Origin: Plantago ovata
Lineage: Eukaryota > Streptophyta > Magnoliopsida > Lamiales > Plantaginaceae
Length of the DNA stretch: 64,000 nt
Direction: 5' to 3'
Assembly: GCA_028274465.1 (NCBI GenBank)
Contig: CM051456.1
Coordinates: 46,677,011 to 46,741,010, forward strand
The translations under genes and the position numbers were made by a program. Below the pieces are notes generated by a model. The model did not search any database. It was given only the letters and a program-made list of their open reading frames with translations, and was not told where the DNA came from. This document shows, in pieces, positions 31,564-41,818 of the stretch (the first letter of the stretch is position 1; each line of letters opens with the position of its first letter).

Positions 31564-33018
31564 AGGAACAAAGTCTGGAAACTTGTGCCACTTGCTGAAG
31601 ACAAGAATGCTATTGGTACAAAGTGGGTGTTCAGAAACAAGCTGAGCGAGTCTGGTGAAGTAACAAGAAATAAAGCACGCTTAGTTGCTCAAGGTTACTG
31701 TCAGACTGAAGGATTGGACTATGATGAGTCTTATGCACCAGTTGCAAGATTGGATGCAATTAGGCTTTTCTTAGCATTTGCTGCTCACAATGACTTCATT
31801 GTTTACCAAATGGATGTTAAAAGTGCATTCTTAAATGGTGAACTTGCTGAAGAAGTCTACATAGAATAACCCCCTGGCTTTGAACTTCCCTCAGAAATCA
31901 AGATGGTATACAAGCTTCAGAAAGCTGTATATGGTCTAAAGCAAGCACCAAGAGCATGGTATGATACCTTGGCTAAGTTCTTGCTGGAAAATGGTTTCAA
32001 GAAAGGTGAAGTTGACAAAACCTTATTTACCATGAACCATGATGGTAAAATACTCTTAGTTCAAATTTATGTGGATGACATAATTTTTGGATCTAAGGAC
32101 AAGCAACTCTGTGATGATTTTGCCAAACTCATGACAAATAAGTTTGAAATGAGTATGATGGGAAAATTGAATTATTTCCTAGGATTGCAAGTCAAGCAAC
32201 TCAAAGATGGAATATTCATAAATCAAGCAAAGTATGCGAAAGAAATGCTCATAAAGTTTAGGATCAAAGAGGATGAGAAACCTGAAAAGATCCCTATGAG
32301 TGTTGGTACCAAATTGGGCTATACTAAAGAGGACAAAAGTGTTGAAGAACACAAGTATAGGAAGCTCATTGGTTCCTTGTTGTATCTAACAGCAAGTAGA
32401 CCTGACATTCAGTATGCTGTTTGTGTGTGTTCAAGATTCCAATCTGATCCAAGAGAATCACACTACAAAAAGGCAATCAAGATACTGAAATATGTTAAAG
32501 GTACAGTCAATGTTGGATTATGGTATCCTAAAGATTTTGGAATTGAATTGGTTGGCTATTCTGATGCTGATCATGGAGGATCAACTCTTGATAGAAAAAG
32601 TACCTCTGGAACTTGTCACTTTTTGGGTACTAGATTAATATCGTGGTTCAGCAAGAAGCAAACTTGTGTCGCCAATTCATCTACTGAATCTGAATACATT
32701 GCAGCTGGTTGTTGCACAGCTCAAATCCTATGGATTCAGCAACAATTAAGAGATTATGGTATTTCTGCAAAGAAAACACCAATCTTTTGCGATAATACAA
32801 GTGCTATTGCAATTACGCAAAATCCTAAGTTTCACTCTAGGACCAAGCACATTGATATTAGACATCATTTCATTAGAGATCATGTGGAAAAAGGTGATAT
32901 TGAGGTTGTGAAAGTAGGCACCGAAGATCAGCTTGCTGACATCTTCACCAAGCCCCTACCGGATAATAGGTTCGCAATGCTAAGGTATAACCTTGGATTG
33001 ATTGAACTACCTCAATAA
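31564..33018 (+). pseudogene. SIRE-like reverse transcriptase and RNase H
   Basis: The same frame runs from [22 protein letters not shown] through [32 protein letters not shown], with one TAA at 31867-31869 (IE-stop-PPGFELP). It goes on from 31903 with GLKQAPRAWYD, QIYVDDIIFGS (intact YVDD) and NYFLGLQV. RNase H follows: GYSDADHGGS, ANSSTESEYIAA, FCDNTSAI, and the TKHIDIRHHFIRDHV tail, ending LGLIELPQ. Catalytic residues of both enzymes are intact; only the two nonsense codons and the upstream shift kill pol. Confidence 0.92.
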
Positions 33019-33036
33019 AGGACAGACTTGGTAGAA

Positions 33037-33319
33037 TGCTGAAACAGGTATTCAGCAAGCCAAAGTATTCCTGTCTAAAAGACTCAGTCACTAATTTCTT
33101 CTAAGAAATGATAAGTCACTACATGATTGCTGAAACAGGCATTCAGCAAGTAATTCCTTCAAAACGGGTATTTGTTAGGAAACTTGATCACTTGCTGAGA
33201 CAGGCACTGAGTAAGAGAAAGAACTTAAGGATTGCTGAGACGGGTACTCAGACAATCAAAAGATACTGAAACAGGTATTCAAGTATCAAAGGAATTTTCT
33301 GAGACGGGAACTCAGAAAA
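33037..33319 (+). promoter_or_regulatory. Array of seven covarying stem-loops between pol and ORF3
   Basis: Loops are ACAGGTA, ACAGGCA, ACGGGTA, ACAGGCA, ACGGGTA, ACAGGTA and ACGGGAA. Arms: TGCTGAA/TTCAGCA (33037-33057); TTGCTGAA/TTCAGCAA (33127-33149); CAAA/TTTG (33160-33174, weak); CTTGCTGAG/CTGAGTAAG (33191-33215, one mismatch, one wobble); ATTGCTGAG/CTCAGACAAT (33231-33256, one bulge); GATACTGAA/TTCAAGTATC (33262-33287, one bulge); TTTTCTGAG/CTCAGAAAA (33295-33319). Arm differences are matched on the partner arm. No protein frame is supported. Confidence 0.75.
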
Positions 33320-33891
33320 AAAAGGAGCAAAAGCTCATCTCTCAGATTTTACCAAAAGATGTCTGAAGTATAAAAGAATTTACTGATACGGAAAATTCGA
33401 AATATCTTTTAATCTTAGGAAATATGAGATATCTAAGTAAGGGGGAACTTTCAGCAAGTATCTAGATTGTTAATTCAAACTCGTTGAAAAGATTCTTGTC
33501 TATTTCAGCAAGAAATCTATCCCTTAATACTCGGTAAAATCAATTTGTGACATGAAATTCAATCGTGGCCATTGATTAAAAGGAGTTACTTATCTAACGG
33601 CTAACAAAACAAAGAGACAGAGTGCTCTGACGGTTTTAGTTAGTGGGCCACTACGCATTCAATGCAAAGGCTCCACTAACTCCAGTGTTTCTCTGTTTTA
33701 CCCTTGCTGAGAGCTCAAATCGATTGAGTTTCTCACACACCAGAGACATTATATAAAGAAGGAGTTAGAGAAATGACAAAATTCTTTAACTCACATTTCC
33801 TTTCTCTGCAAATTCTAGCCTGAATCTACTGTACCTCCGGTCAAAAAGCAAACTATCTTTTTCGTACACATTTTCTTGTTCTATATAAGAA
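33320..33891 (+). other. Region upstream of ORF3 with polypurine-like tract and TATA-like box
   Basis: No gene is seen. AAGTAAGGGGGAAC (about 33435-33447) looks like a copia polypurine tract but lies 3.5 kb before the 3' LTR. TTATATAAAG (about 33749-33758), 135 bp before the ORF3 ATG, could be a TATA box for a separate transcript. A further degenerate hairpin (GAATTT/AAATTC, 33376-33398) ends the stem-loop zone. Confidence 0.6.
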
Positions 33892-36800
33892 ATGGCTCCC
33901 AAGAGACAGTCATCTAAGTCCTCAAAGTCGTCAAAGGTTGACAGTGCTGAAACACGCACTGCTCCGGTGACTACTCCGGCCACAAACACAACGAAAGTTG
34001 TGTTGAAAAACGACTGAATCCCAGAAAAACCTATGCCTCCGTCATATCTTGACACTGCAAAGTGTGAGATGTTGATGCAATGGGGAGGGTTTGCAAAAGA
34101 AAAGTACATTAGGTACTTTTATGAACAAGAACTCGATGACGAAAATGAAGAGGCGCTTGAGTTTATCAAGCAGCAAGGCCTCATGAACTTTATCTCTGCT
34201 CGCACTAAGCAAGTGATACAATGGAATTCTACAACAATGCAGAAATCCAGTCCCTTACAGACAGTAATGGAGTCACTGAAAAAGTGATCCTTACTTATGT
34301 TCAGAACACGCAAATCGTCCTGAAATGGACTGATTTAGCGGAGATATTTCAGATTCCAACCACTGGAACTGAAGATGACGTCACTGCCACTGACGAAGAA
34401 ATTGAAGCTTTCTACAGTGATGTCAGAAATGAGAAAATGAAGAAAGGCAAGATAGCTCCCGTGACTTGGACAAAGCACGTTAAGAGAAAGCATCTCTGCC
34501 ATTCACTTGGTCTAGTAGCTATGCTACTGATAAAAGTTCTTGACTCCCAAGTTGGAGGAATTGACCAAGTAGGCCTGAGAAGATGGCCATTGCTGATGCA
34601 TATCCATGAAAATAAAACGGAACTTAACTGGGCTAAGTACATTTTCAACAGGCTTGTTGATTGTGTCACTAAGTTTAAGGTAAAGGTAGAAGACAACAAG
34701 GTCTCACCTTCCTTTCCAGTTATGTATGGAATCAAGATATGCTATATCCTTGAACATTTCAGGATTCAGCTAAGAAACCCATTGCCAATCAAGAAATCTG
34801 TGTGCAATGTGGGAAGATCTTTCTACAAGCAGAATGTACCTAAGATTGCTGGAAAGAAAACTAAGAAGACAACAACTGCAAATGTTGTCAGCACAAGCCA
34901 ACAAGAAAGGTATACAACAGCTGCAGATGTTACCACTCAACAACTTAGAGATGAAACTGCTGTTGGTAGTGGTAACACAAATGAAACTGCTGTAGAAACT
35001 CAACAAGGTACGTGTACAACACCTGTTGTTGAAAAAGAAACTATAGATGACTCTGGGAAACTGGAGAAATCTAACAAGAAAAAGAGGAAAGCTGATGATG
35101 ACACTCAGACTGCAGCGTCATCAGCAAACCCCGTACCTAAGAGGAAACGGACAAGCAACAAAAGAAAGAAAACACTGGCTCACCAGTCAGTCCCTGATGT
35201 CCAATACTCCTCAGTCAATTCCCAGACAAATGCGGAAACGCATTTGCCAGTAGATGTTGCTGACGTGATTACTGAAGCCTATGTCAGCAATGTTGAAGTG
35301 TTTGCGGAAGCCTTCAACAATCAACTCAACGTTGATAACTCTACTGAGAATAGACCACAAGGCAGTGGAAATGAAATTCCTGCCCAAGTCCCCGATATCT
35401 ACATTGTAGATAACTTAGATGATCCAACCATGGAACCAGCTTTCTCAGATAGAGCAAAACCTGCTGAAGAAATAGTCCAAGAAGCTGAAGAAACTGTTAA
35501 TGCTGAAAGGACTGAGCCACAACCTGTCCTTCCTCAGCAGGTAGTTAATTCAACCATCAGTAAAACTTCAAATTCTGAAAATTGTTCTTTTGCTAAAATT
35601 ATCCTTTCTCTACAGACTTCTCAAGATGCAAGTCAGATGGTTGCTGAAGCCTCTGCACCAGAACTAACACTCCCTGCTCAGCAGGTAGTTAATAATTTTG
35701 GTATAAAAACTAAGTTTGACAGCTTAGTACTTGTGTCTAACTATAATTTATTTGAGGATGAACAAATGGAGGATGCTACTCAAGCTCCTCATGGAATGGA
35801 AATTGTACTACATGAGCTTGCTGACTCTCAGCAGGTAAATCATGTTTCAGATATAAACTCTAAAACAATTCTCCAAACCAATCCTGATCTAAATAATATT
35901 CTTTTTCAAGCTCAAAAGGAGACCACTGAAGTGGTGCTCATCACTGAAGATCAGCAAGTAAGTTCTGAAGAACTATACTTGAACTTCAAAAGGACAACTT
36001 TGTCAAGAGTTGCTAAGTCCGTCAGCAACTGGCACAGGTGCAGGAGAATGGATTTCTCAGATCTTCACCCTCATCTCTCAAACGAGAAAAAGAGATCTTC
36101 TCTGTTAAAGCTCGAAACATTTGTCCACTCCATCCTTCCTGAAGAAATGACATATTCTCAGCAAATGAGCTCAAATCTGATTGCTCAAATCAGAGAGAAT
36201 ATGAAGGCCAAATTTAAGAGTGCCTCTCTAGCTGAACAAGCTGTGATGCTCAAAGGTCTTTTTGTACCTGTGGTGGCTGATCCCCACAAATTAACTGATG
36301 AAGAGGAAGTGACAAGTGTTGCTTTGTATAAGCACGTGGAGCTAGTCATTCTAACAGATGATGAAGAAGAAGAAGAAGATGAGAACATTCCCACTGATCC
36401 CAGTGATGATGAAGGGAAAGATTCTAAGGACAAGAAAGACGACGATGATGACAATCAAGGTCCAAGTCCTGATGCTGGTGGATTGAAGTTAACAGTTGCT
36501 GACAATACTCAATCTGACAATCAGCAAGCTGAACAAAAACAATCTCAGCAAGAATCTCAACCTCCTCCTCCTGATGCTGAAAATCAAGCACCTGTGCAAG
36601 GTGCTGATACTGAAGAAGAATACGCCAGAAAAAGGGCTGCCTTGAAAAATGGCAAAAGTCCAGTTTCTGATGCCAAGGTTACTGAAGAAAACCTTGATGA
36701 TGAGGATGAACAAGATGAAGATTACCAACGCGCTTTACAAAACAGTCTCTTGATCCATGCAAGGCATACGCAGGATCTAGAAATTGGTGAATCTTCAAGA

Positions 36801-36977
36801 CCAAGACCAAAGGAAGTTCCATCCCTTCCACTTACTACTGGTGAAACTCCAGTAATTGAGCCACAAACTCCATTGAAACAACTAACTACTCGTGAAACTC
36901 CAGTTGTTGAGTCTGAATCCACATCAAAAGCCTTAGGATTTCAAATTCAAACGGCTCCTTACTTACACTATAAATAG
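33892..36977 (+). pseudogene. SIRE-like third ORF (so-called env-like), N-terminus broken
   Basis: ATG 33892, with purine at -3 and G at +4, opens MAPKRQSSKSSKSSK. A TGA at 34015-34017 and a frameshift near 34235 break the first 115 codons; the remaining 918-codon frame (34221-36977) is open. Its first part (LKWTDLAEIFQIP, WTKHVKRKHLCHSLGLVAMLL, NWAKYIFNRLVDCV, FPVMYGIKICYILEHF) resembles the plant transposon-type domain found in extra ORFs of SIRE and Athila elements. A basic KKTKKTTTANV and KKKRKADDD segment, a long Gln/Glu-rich middle, a strongly acidic patch (DDEEEEEDENIP) and a disordered tail follow. I see no signal peptide or clear membrane span, so an envelope role is not supported by sequence alone. 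Confidence 0.75.
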
Positions 36978-37003
36978 AGGTCATCCGGCAAAGAGTTGAA
37001 GTG

Positions 37004-37878
37004 TGTCAACAACGTGATCAAACTCTCACTTGTGCTTAAATCTCACTAACCTTCAAACACTCTTACTGCCATTGATCCGTTCCAAGACTTAAAGCTTGAA
37101 AAAGCTAGTTGTGAAGAAGTAGAATAAACTTGGCTAAGAAATTAGTTAAGTGTTCTTTCTTTCAAACAAGAACAAGTCTTGACACCAGAAACAATTAAAC
37201 TTGTTTACTGCAAAGTATTCCAAGTTGTGTTTCTTAGATTACTTGTTGTAACTGAATAAGTTATAATTAAGTCATCTCACCCCAAACTCTCTAACTAAAA
37301 ATACACCATTTCAAGCGTGATATTCAGGGGGAACTTAATCGAGCACAGTTTTGCTGATTAAAAGTACCAAGTTTGGTGGAGAACAAGGTTGAGTTCTCTA
37401 GTTTAGGTTGGAGACAAAGCAAGTGTGCTTTGGTTTCTGTTGAATCGCTTTAGATAGGAGATTGTAAGGAACCTCAATCATATCTTAGTGGATTCAGTCC
37501 TAGGAAGGACGAAGTGGATTAGTTGAGAGATTACGCCACTCTCAGACACCACTATAAAAGTGTTTGTGTGATTTACTTATTGTATTTAGCTATCAGCAAA
37601 TCATATCTGTCTGTACACAGTCACTCACTTCACTTGCTGAAACCTTTACTTACTGAAAGAGCACTTATTGTATCAAAGACTTCCGCTCTCTAATTTTAAG
37701 TATCAGCAAACCAAGCTACTGTAAAGTAACTTACGCTTGCTGAGAAAGTTAAGTATCAGCAAACTCATTACTGAAAAGTAATAAGTACTTGCTGAGAAAG
37801 TTTTAAACGACAAAAGTTTGAAAAGACTATTCACCCCCCCCCCCTCTAGTCTTTTCTTGTTGTTTAAAGGGACCAACA
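37004..37878 (+). repeat. SIRE-like 3' LTR
   Basis: It begins TGTCAACAACGTG and ends GGGACCAACA, with CACTATAAAAGTG near 37547-37559 as the TATA box. The polypurine tract expected just before it is poor (GGCAAAGAGTTGAAG). The start is set by comparison with the truncated 5' copy, so the true LTR could begin slightly earlier. Confidence 0.85.
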
Positions 37879-38221
37879 GTGAACAGTAGTAAGTCCTCAG
37901 TTTCATAGGCACGGGACAACCATTCGTGTGTTAACATGTTTCATTACGTCGTCACTGACTAGGTCCAGGTTGAGAATGTGACGAGAGACTATCTTGTCTT
38001 GACATAAGTGCTTATGTGGATGTGTATGAGTCAATCGAGGCATTCTTCAACCTATATTCATGATTTGATTTATATGGTTTTTGTTCATATGTTATTTGAT
38101 AGATTCAGTAGATTAGTTCATTTTATTTGGCATGAGACTCCATTTTTTGTGTTGCATTGTTTTTTGCATTAGAGTCTAGCTTAGTTGCTTGGGGACATGC
38201 AAAGGTTCGGTTTGGGGAGTT
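37879..38221 (+). other. Tail of a TR-GAG 3' module
   Basis: From GTGAACAGTAGTAAGTCC to GGTTTGGGGAGTT this matches the last part of the module at 56617-56932. It is the 3' end of a plus-strand element whose upstream part is gone, replaced on the left by the SIRE-like element. The polypurine tract is just before 38222. Confidence 0.88.
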
Positions 38222-39476
38222 TGATTAATGTGTATTTTAAACTTTCATTTGAGTCTTTTTCACCTATTTTAGCTATCCTCTATGTTAATTTAGCTATATT
38301 TTAGTGCATTTTATTAGAATAGTGTCACGTTTCCCTTTAGTTTTTATTTTACAGGTTTTGGTTGAAAAACGAGGTTTTTCGGGCAATTATATTGAAGTTG
38401 ACAAGGAATTGGTATTCCAGAAGCCTAATTGGAGTATCTGAAGGTTTTCGGATAGGATTTGAAGTCTAGGGGTCGAATCTGGAGGTTAGAAGGCCACTAG
38501 AAGTCAGAAACCGAGTCCGAAAAGGGGAAGAAATCTAAAAACGCGTCGAAAATGCGTAAATTCCCGAACAAAACTCCCGGGCGAATCGCCCGGGATGTGG
38601 GGCGAATCGCCCCACACCAGGAGACTCGCCCGGTGTGTGGTGCCCTTCGCCCCACACTATTTCGAGGCCTATATATAGTTGCTCAGTTTTTTTCCGATTT
38701 TCATACTTTTCCAACCTATTCTCTCACCTTTCTCTGTAGTTTTAGGTAGGAACTTCCCAGAGCCTGTTCTGGGGGTTCATAGCTTAGGAGATACTTTTTT
38801 CATAGCAGTTTGGAGCTTGTAAGATCGCGATTCTTCGGAGACTGACAACCTTCGGTAACATTGTATCTTACAGTTTTTCTACTTATTTTTATATATCTTT
38901 CAACATGTTTTCTTCTATGATTTCTGTTGATTGCATGACAACTATGAGTAGCTAAACTTCTCGTTGGTGATAGTATGTGAATTCTTAGCGAAGGGTTAAT
39001 AATTATGCTAATGGCTATATCGCGCATTATACTCCGTGTTATTGCTTTATTTCTTTGGTCTATCTAAATCTCTATCTTCGTATGGTTGATTAATTATTGC
39101 ACAAAATTGGACAATTCATTGGTCTTTTACCTATCAAAATCTATACCTCCGTAGTGTTTGATAATTGCAACCAGACAATTTATTGATCAAAGATCTCCAT
39201 GCAAAACCGAGGAATTTACGCATGATTATTATCCCGTTATGCTTTGAAGGACCATACTATCACCAATCTCCATTATCTGTTAAGAAAAACCTTTGCTATA
39301 TCGTCTGCTGATTTTATATTCTAAATTAGATTTGATAAAGCTAGTTATAGTCCTTAGAGATCGACACTCGAGGTTATTCTACTGCTACACTACGGTTTTC
39401 GTTGTAGTTGTGAATTGCCTTTGGCTAAATAACAAATTTATTTGATACGTTGGACCCGACATCGACGCGTTCATCA
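38222..39476 (+). repeat. LTR6, plus-strand TR-GAG 3' LTR
   Basis: It starts TGATTAATG (one change from TGATGAATG) and ends GCGTTCATCA. Several GGGCGAATCGCCC-type palindromes (about 38577-38655) lie just upstream of CTATATATAG (about 38670). Closest to LTR7 (reverse strand) in this window. The next bases, ATAGCGCCATTG, belong to the minus-strand gag-pro element. Confidence 0.9.
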
Positions 39477-39520
39477 ATAGCGCCATTGTTTAAAGTCTTT
39501 GACTCGACTCCTGTCTGCGC

Positions 39521-41671
39521 CTAGCTCTTCTTCTTGAGGGTACTAGACTTCCCTTTCATGGATCTCCTCCTCATGCCACGAACCTGTGAATAAGAATGAA
39601 CATAGGCTGCAAGACCACAGTAGTTAATAGTGTGAGAAGTATCGGGTGGATCAGATATGGCTCGCAACACATGTCGCTTGCCATCCACTTCAATAGTGCA
39701 AGTCCTTCGGTAGATGTCCATCACGGAGCGTAGCTTAGTCAAGAACGTTCACCCCAAGAGAATGACATCCCCCGTCCCAGGTGTAGACGCCGGCATAACT
39801 ACAAAATTGGTGTATACAGAAGCTTCACCAATCTTGACCAATACATTCTTCACAACGCCTTCGGGTCTCACAAAGGATCCATCCGCCAGTTGCACAATAG
39901 CCTTATGCTCAGATAGTTTTCCAAGGCTACTCTTCTCAAATACATTCAAAGGGAGCACATTAGAGTAGGATCCCGTGTCTAGTGTGGCATGGACATCTTC
40001 AAGCTCACCAATCCTGACCTTAACATCAAAACTTTGAGGGAGTGGCTCGGGATCCTCTTGCTCCTCTTCACTCTCGTCAGAACCAAGGTCCTTCTCTTCT
40101 TCCTTAGCCTGTGGGGGCACTTCCCCCTTGCAACACTTGCACTTAGCAACCTTCTTGATGGTGATTTCAACAGGTAGATCACCCACCAAGGTAATGGACA
40201 TCGACTTCTCAGTGTTGCTAGGCAGCTTGTCTTGCTCCCTACTTGCTCCTCGGTCGATCAACTCTTGCATCTTCTGTTGGGCAAGCCTAGTGCTCTCTTC
40301 CAACCTATCAAGCCTTTCCCTAGTCTTCTCGGAATCTTCTTCATAACGTTTGAGAAAACTTTGGGTGTGATCAACCATCTTTTGCAAGTTCTCCATCAGT
40401 TGAGCCGACTTCGACTTCGGTTTCTCTTTCGGAGCGGGGTTTTCACAGTGGTCATTACCATAGTTAAGCCTACTACGGTCTTGGTTAGGGCCATAAGTTT
40501 GGATAGCCGGTGCATATCCTTGATTGTTTCGGAACCCTCTTCTCCAAAATCCACCTCGAGGATTCCTACCATCTTGTCCGTAGCTAGCCTCTTGAGTACG
40601 AAATTCCTTAGCAAAGGCTTCCTCTTCGCCTCCTTGAGCCCAGTTGCCATCATCATACGCAAGCTCCGATCTACACATATGAGCCCTATGGCCATAGTTC
40701 TTGCATATTCGGCAAACTTCGTTCGAAACAGTTGTTCCAGTGGCGCTCTTGAGGACTTGCTTCAATTCGTTGGTAAAGCACTCGAATTGATCCCCATTCC
40801 CCCTATACATAGGGGCTTCTTGAGTCGGTGGAGCTTCAGGTCCACGTCTCCTAACCATCGCTCTTGGGTCCTTGAACTGAGAACCTTTAGCAAGCCTTTC
40901 GAAAACTGCCCAGACGGCTTCTCCGGTTTCCTCCCAAATATTGCCTCGGCATTGGAAATCCACCACTTGTTGGTTCTCGAAGGTTAGTCCATTGTAGAAG
41001 TGTTGGACTAGGTCAGAAAGCTCAAAACCATGGTGAGGGCACTTGTTCGTGAGATCTTGGAACCTCTCAAACGCGGTGTAGATGGTCTCATCATAGTCCT
41101 GTTTGAATCCAGTGGTTTGCGCCTTTAGCGCGGTAGTTAAGGTGTGAGGGAAGTATTTTTCCATGAAAGCTGAAAAAACCTTCTCCCAAGTGTCCAGCGA
41201 GCCTGCTGGTAGAGAACTCAACCATGACTTGGCTCTGTCGCCAAACCCCATAGCAAAAACCTTCATCCTCAACTCATCCGTTGTTATTTCGGCTCCGGGT
41301 CGTGGGAGTTGGTTGACGAAATCATCGATATCGTGCAAGTACCCCATCACATCTTCCTTTGCTAAGCCATAGAACCTCGGAAGTTGTTGGAATGCGTGGT
41401 TCTTGATTTCCAGATCTTGAGTTGCAGACGAAAGAACAATCGCCGGTCCCCTCATACGATCCTTGGAGGGTTGAACCCATGCTTTCAGTGGTCTAGCTTC
41501 TGCCAGTCCGTCGATTTCCTTGAAAAGACTGTGTAGAGATTCAGAGAAATCGGTATCCTCTATTTCCTCTAATTCACGCCTTTGAAGTAGTCGCCTTCTT
41601 TGGTGGTAGACTCTGTCGATCTCCGCAATTGAATCAGCAAGCGGTGTTCCTCTAGATCGTGTATGTGGCAT
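39521..41671 (-). pseudogene. Gag-protease (TR-GAG), one in-frame stop
   Basis: ATG 41671 begins MPHTRSRGTPLADSIAE and a single frame runs to 39521, broken by one TGA at about 39746-39748 just after the protease core (DVILLG). Gag domain: ITTDELRMKVFAMGFGDRAKSWL, LDTWEKVFSAFMEKYFPHTL, CPHHGFELSDLVQHFYNGL. CCHC knuckle intact: CRICKNYGHRAHMC. A coiled segment and an acidic linker come next, then aspartic protease with LDTGSYSN. This is the best-kept gag-pro in the window and serves as the reference for 11485-13616. Without RT or integrase it is non-autonomous. Confidence 0.9.
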
Positions 41672-41797
41672 ACACTATCTGTAACAAACTAGGAAAGGAG
41701 TATCAGATAGAGATTAAAAAGGAAAACCAAAAATACTAGAACTAGGAATTGAATGCTGAAAATATAAACAAATTAAACAGAAAAAAAAGGAGTATAG

Positions 41798-41815
41798 TCC
41801 CCGGCAACGGCGCCA
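41798..41815 (-). promoter_or_regulatory. tRNA-Asp type PBS
   Basis: The minus strand reads TGGCGCCGTTGCCGGGGA, the consensus form, starting 3 nt after the LTR7 end. Confidence 0.88.
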
Positions 41816-41818
41816 ATT

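Larger units (their letters stand above)
26220..37878 (+). mobile_element. SIRE-like Ty1/copia element with third ORF
   Basis: LTRs 26220-27092 and 37004-37878 flank PBS, a large gag, pol (PR-IN-RT-RH), an unusual inter-ORF region and a long third ORF. Order, an about 800-residue Gag and an ORF between pol and the 3' LTR are hallmarks of the SIRE/Maximus lineage. Gag is intact; pol has one frameshift and two nonsense codons; ORF3 has one stop and one frameshift near its start. The right flank (GTGAACAGTAG) is TR-GAG internal sequence, while the left flank is the exact end of the copia-A LTR, so no target duplication exists and the left end must be rearranged. Confidence 0.92.

Noticed and set aside
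33892..36977. Calling SIRE ORF3 a true envelope gene
   Set aside because: I see no signal peptide, membrane segment or cleavage motif; the label env-like is historical.
36968..36977. CTATAAATAG before the SIRE 3' LTR as proof that the 5' copy begins at the RNA start
   Set aside because: A better-placed TATA box exists inside both LTRs (about 26767 and 37549), so the upstream match is probably chance.
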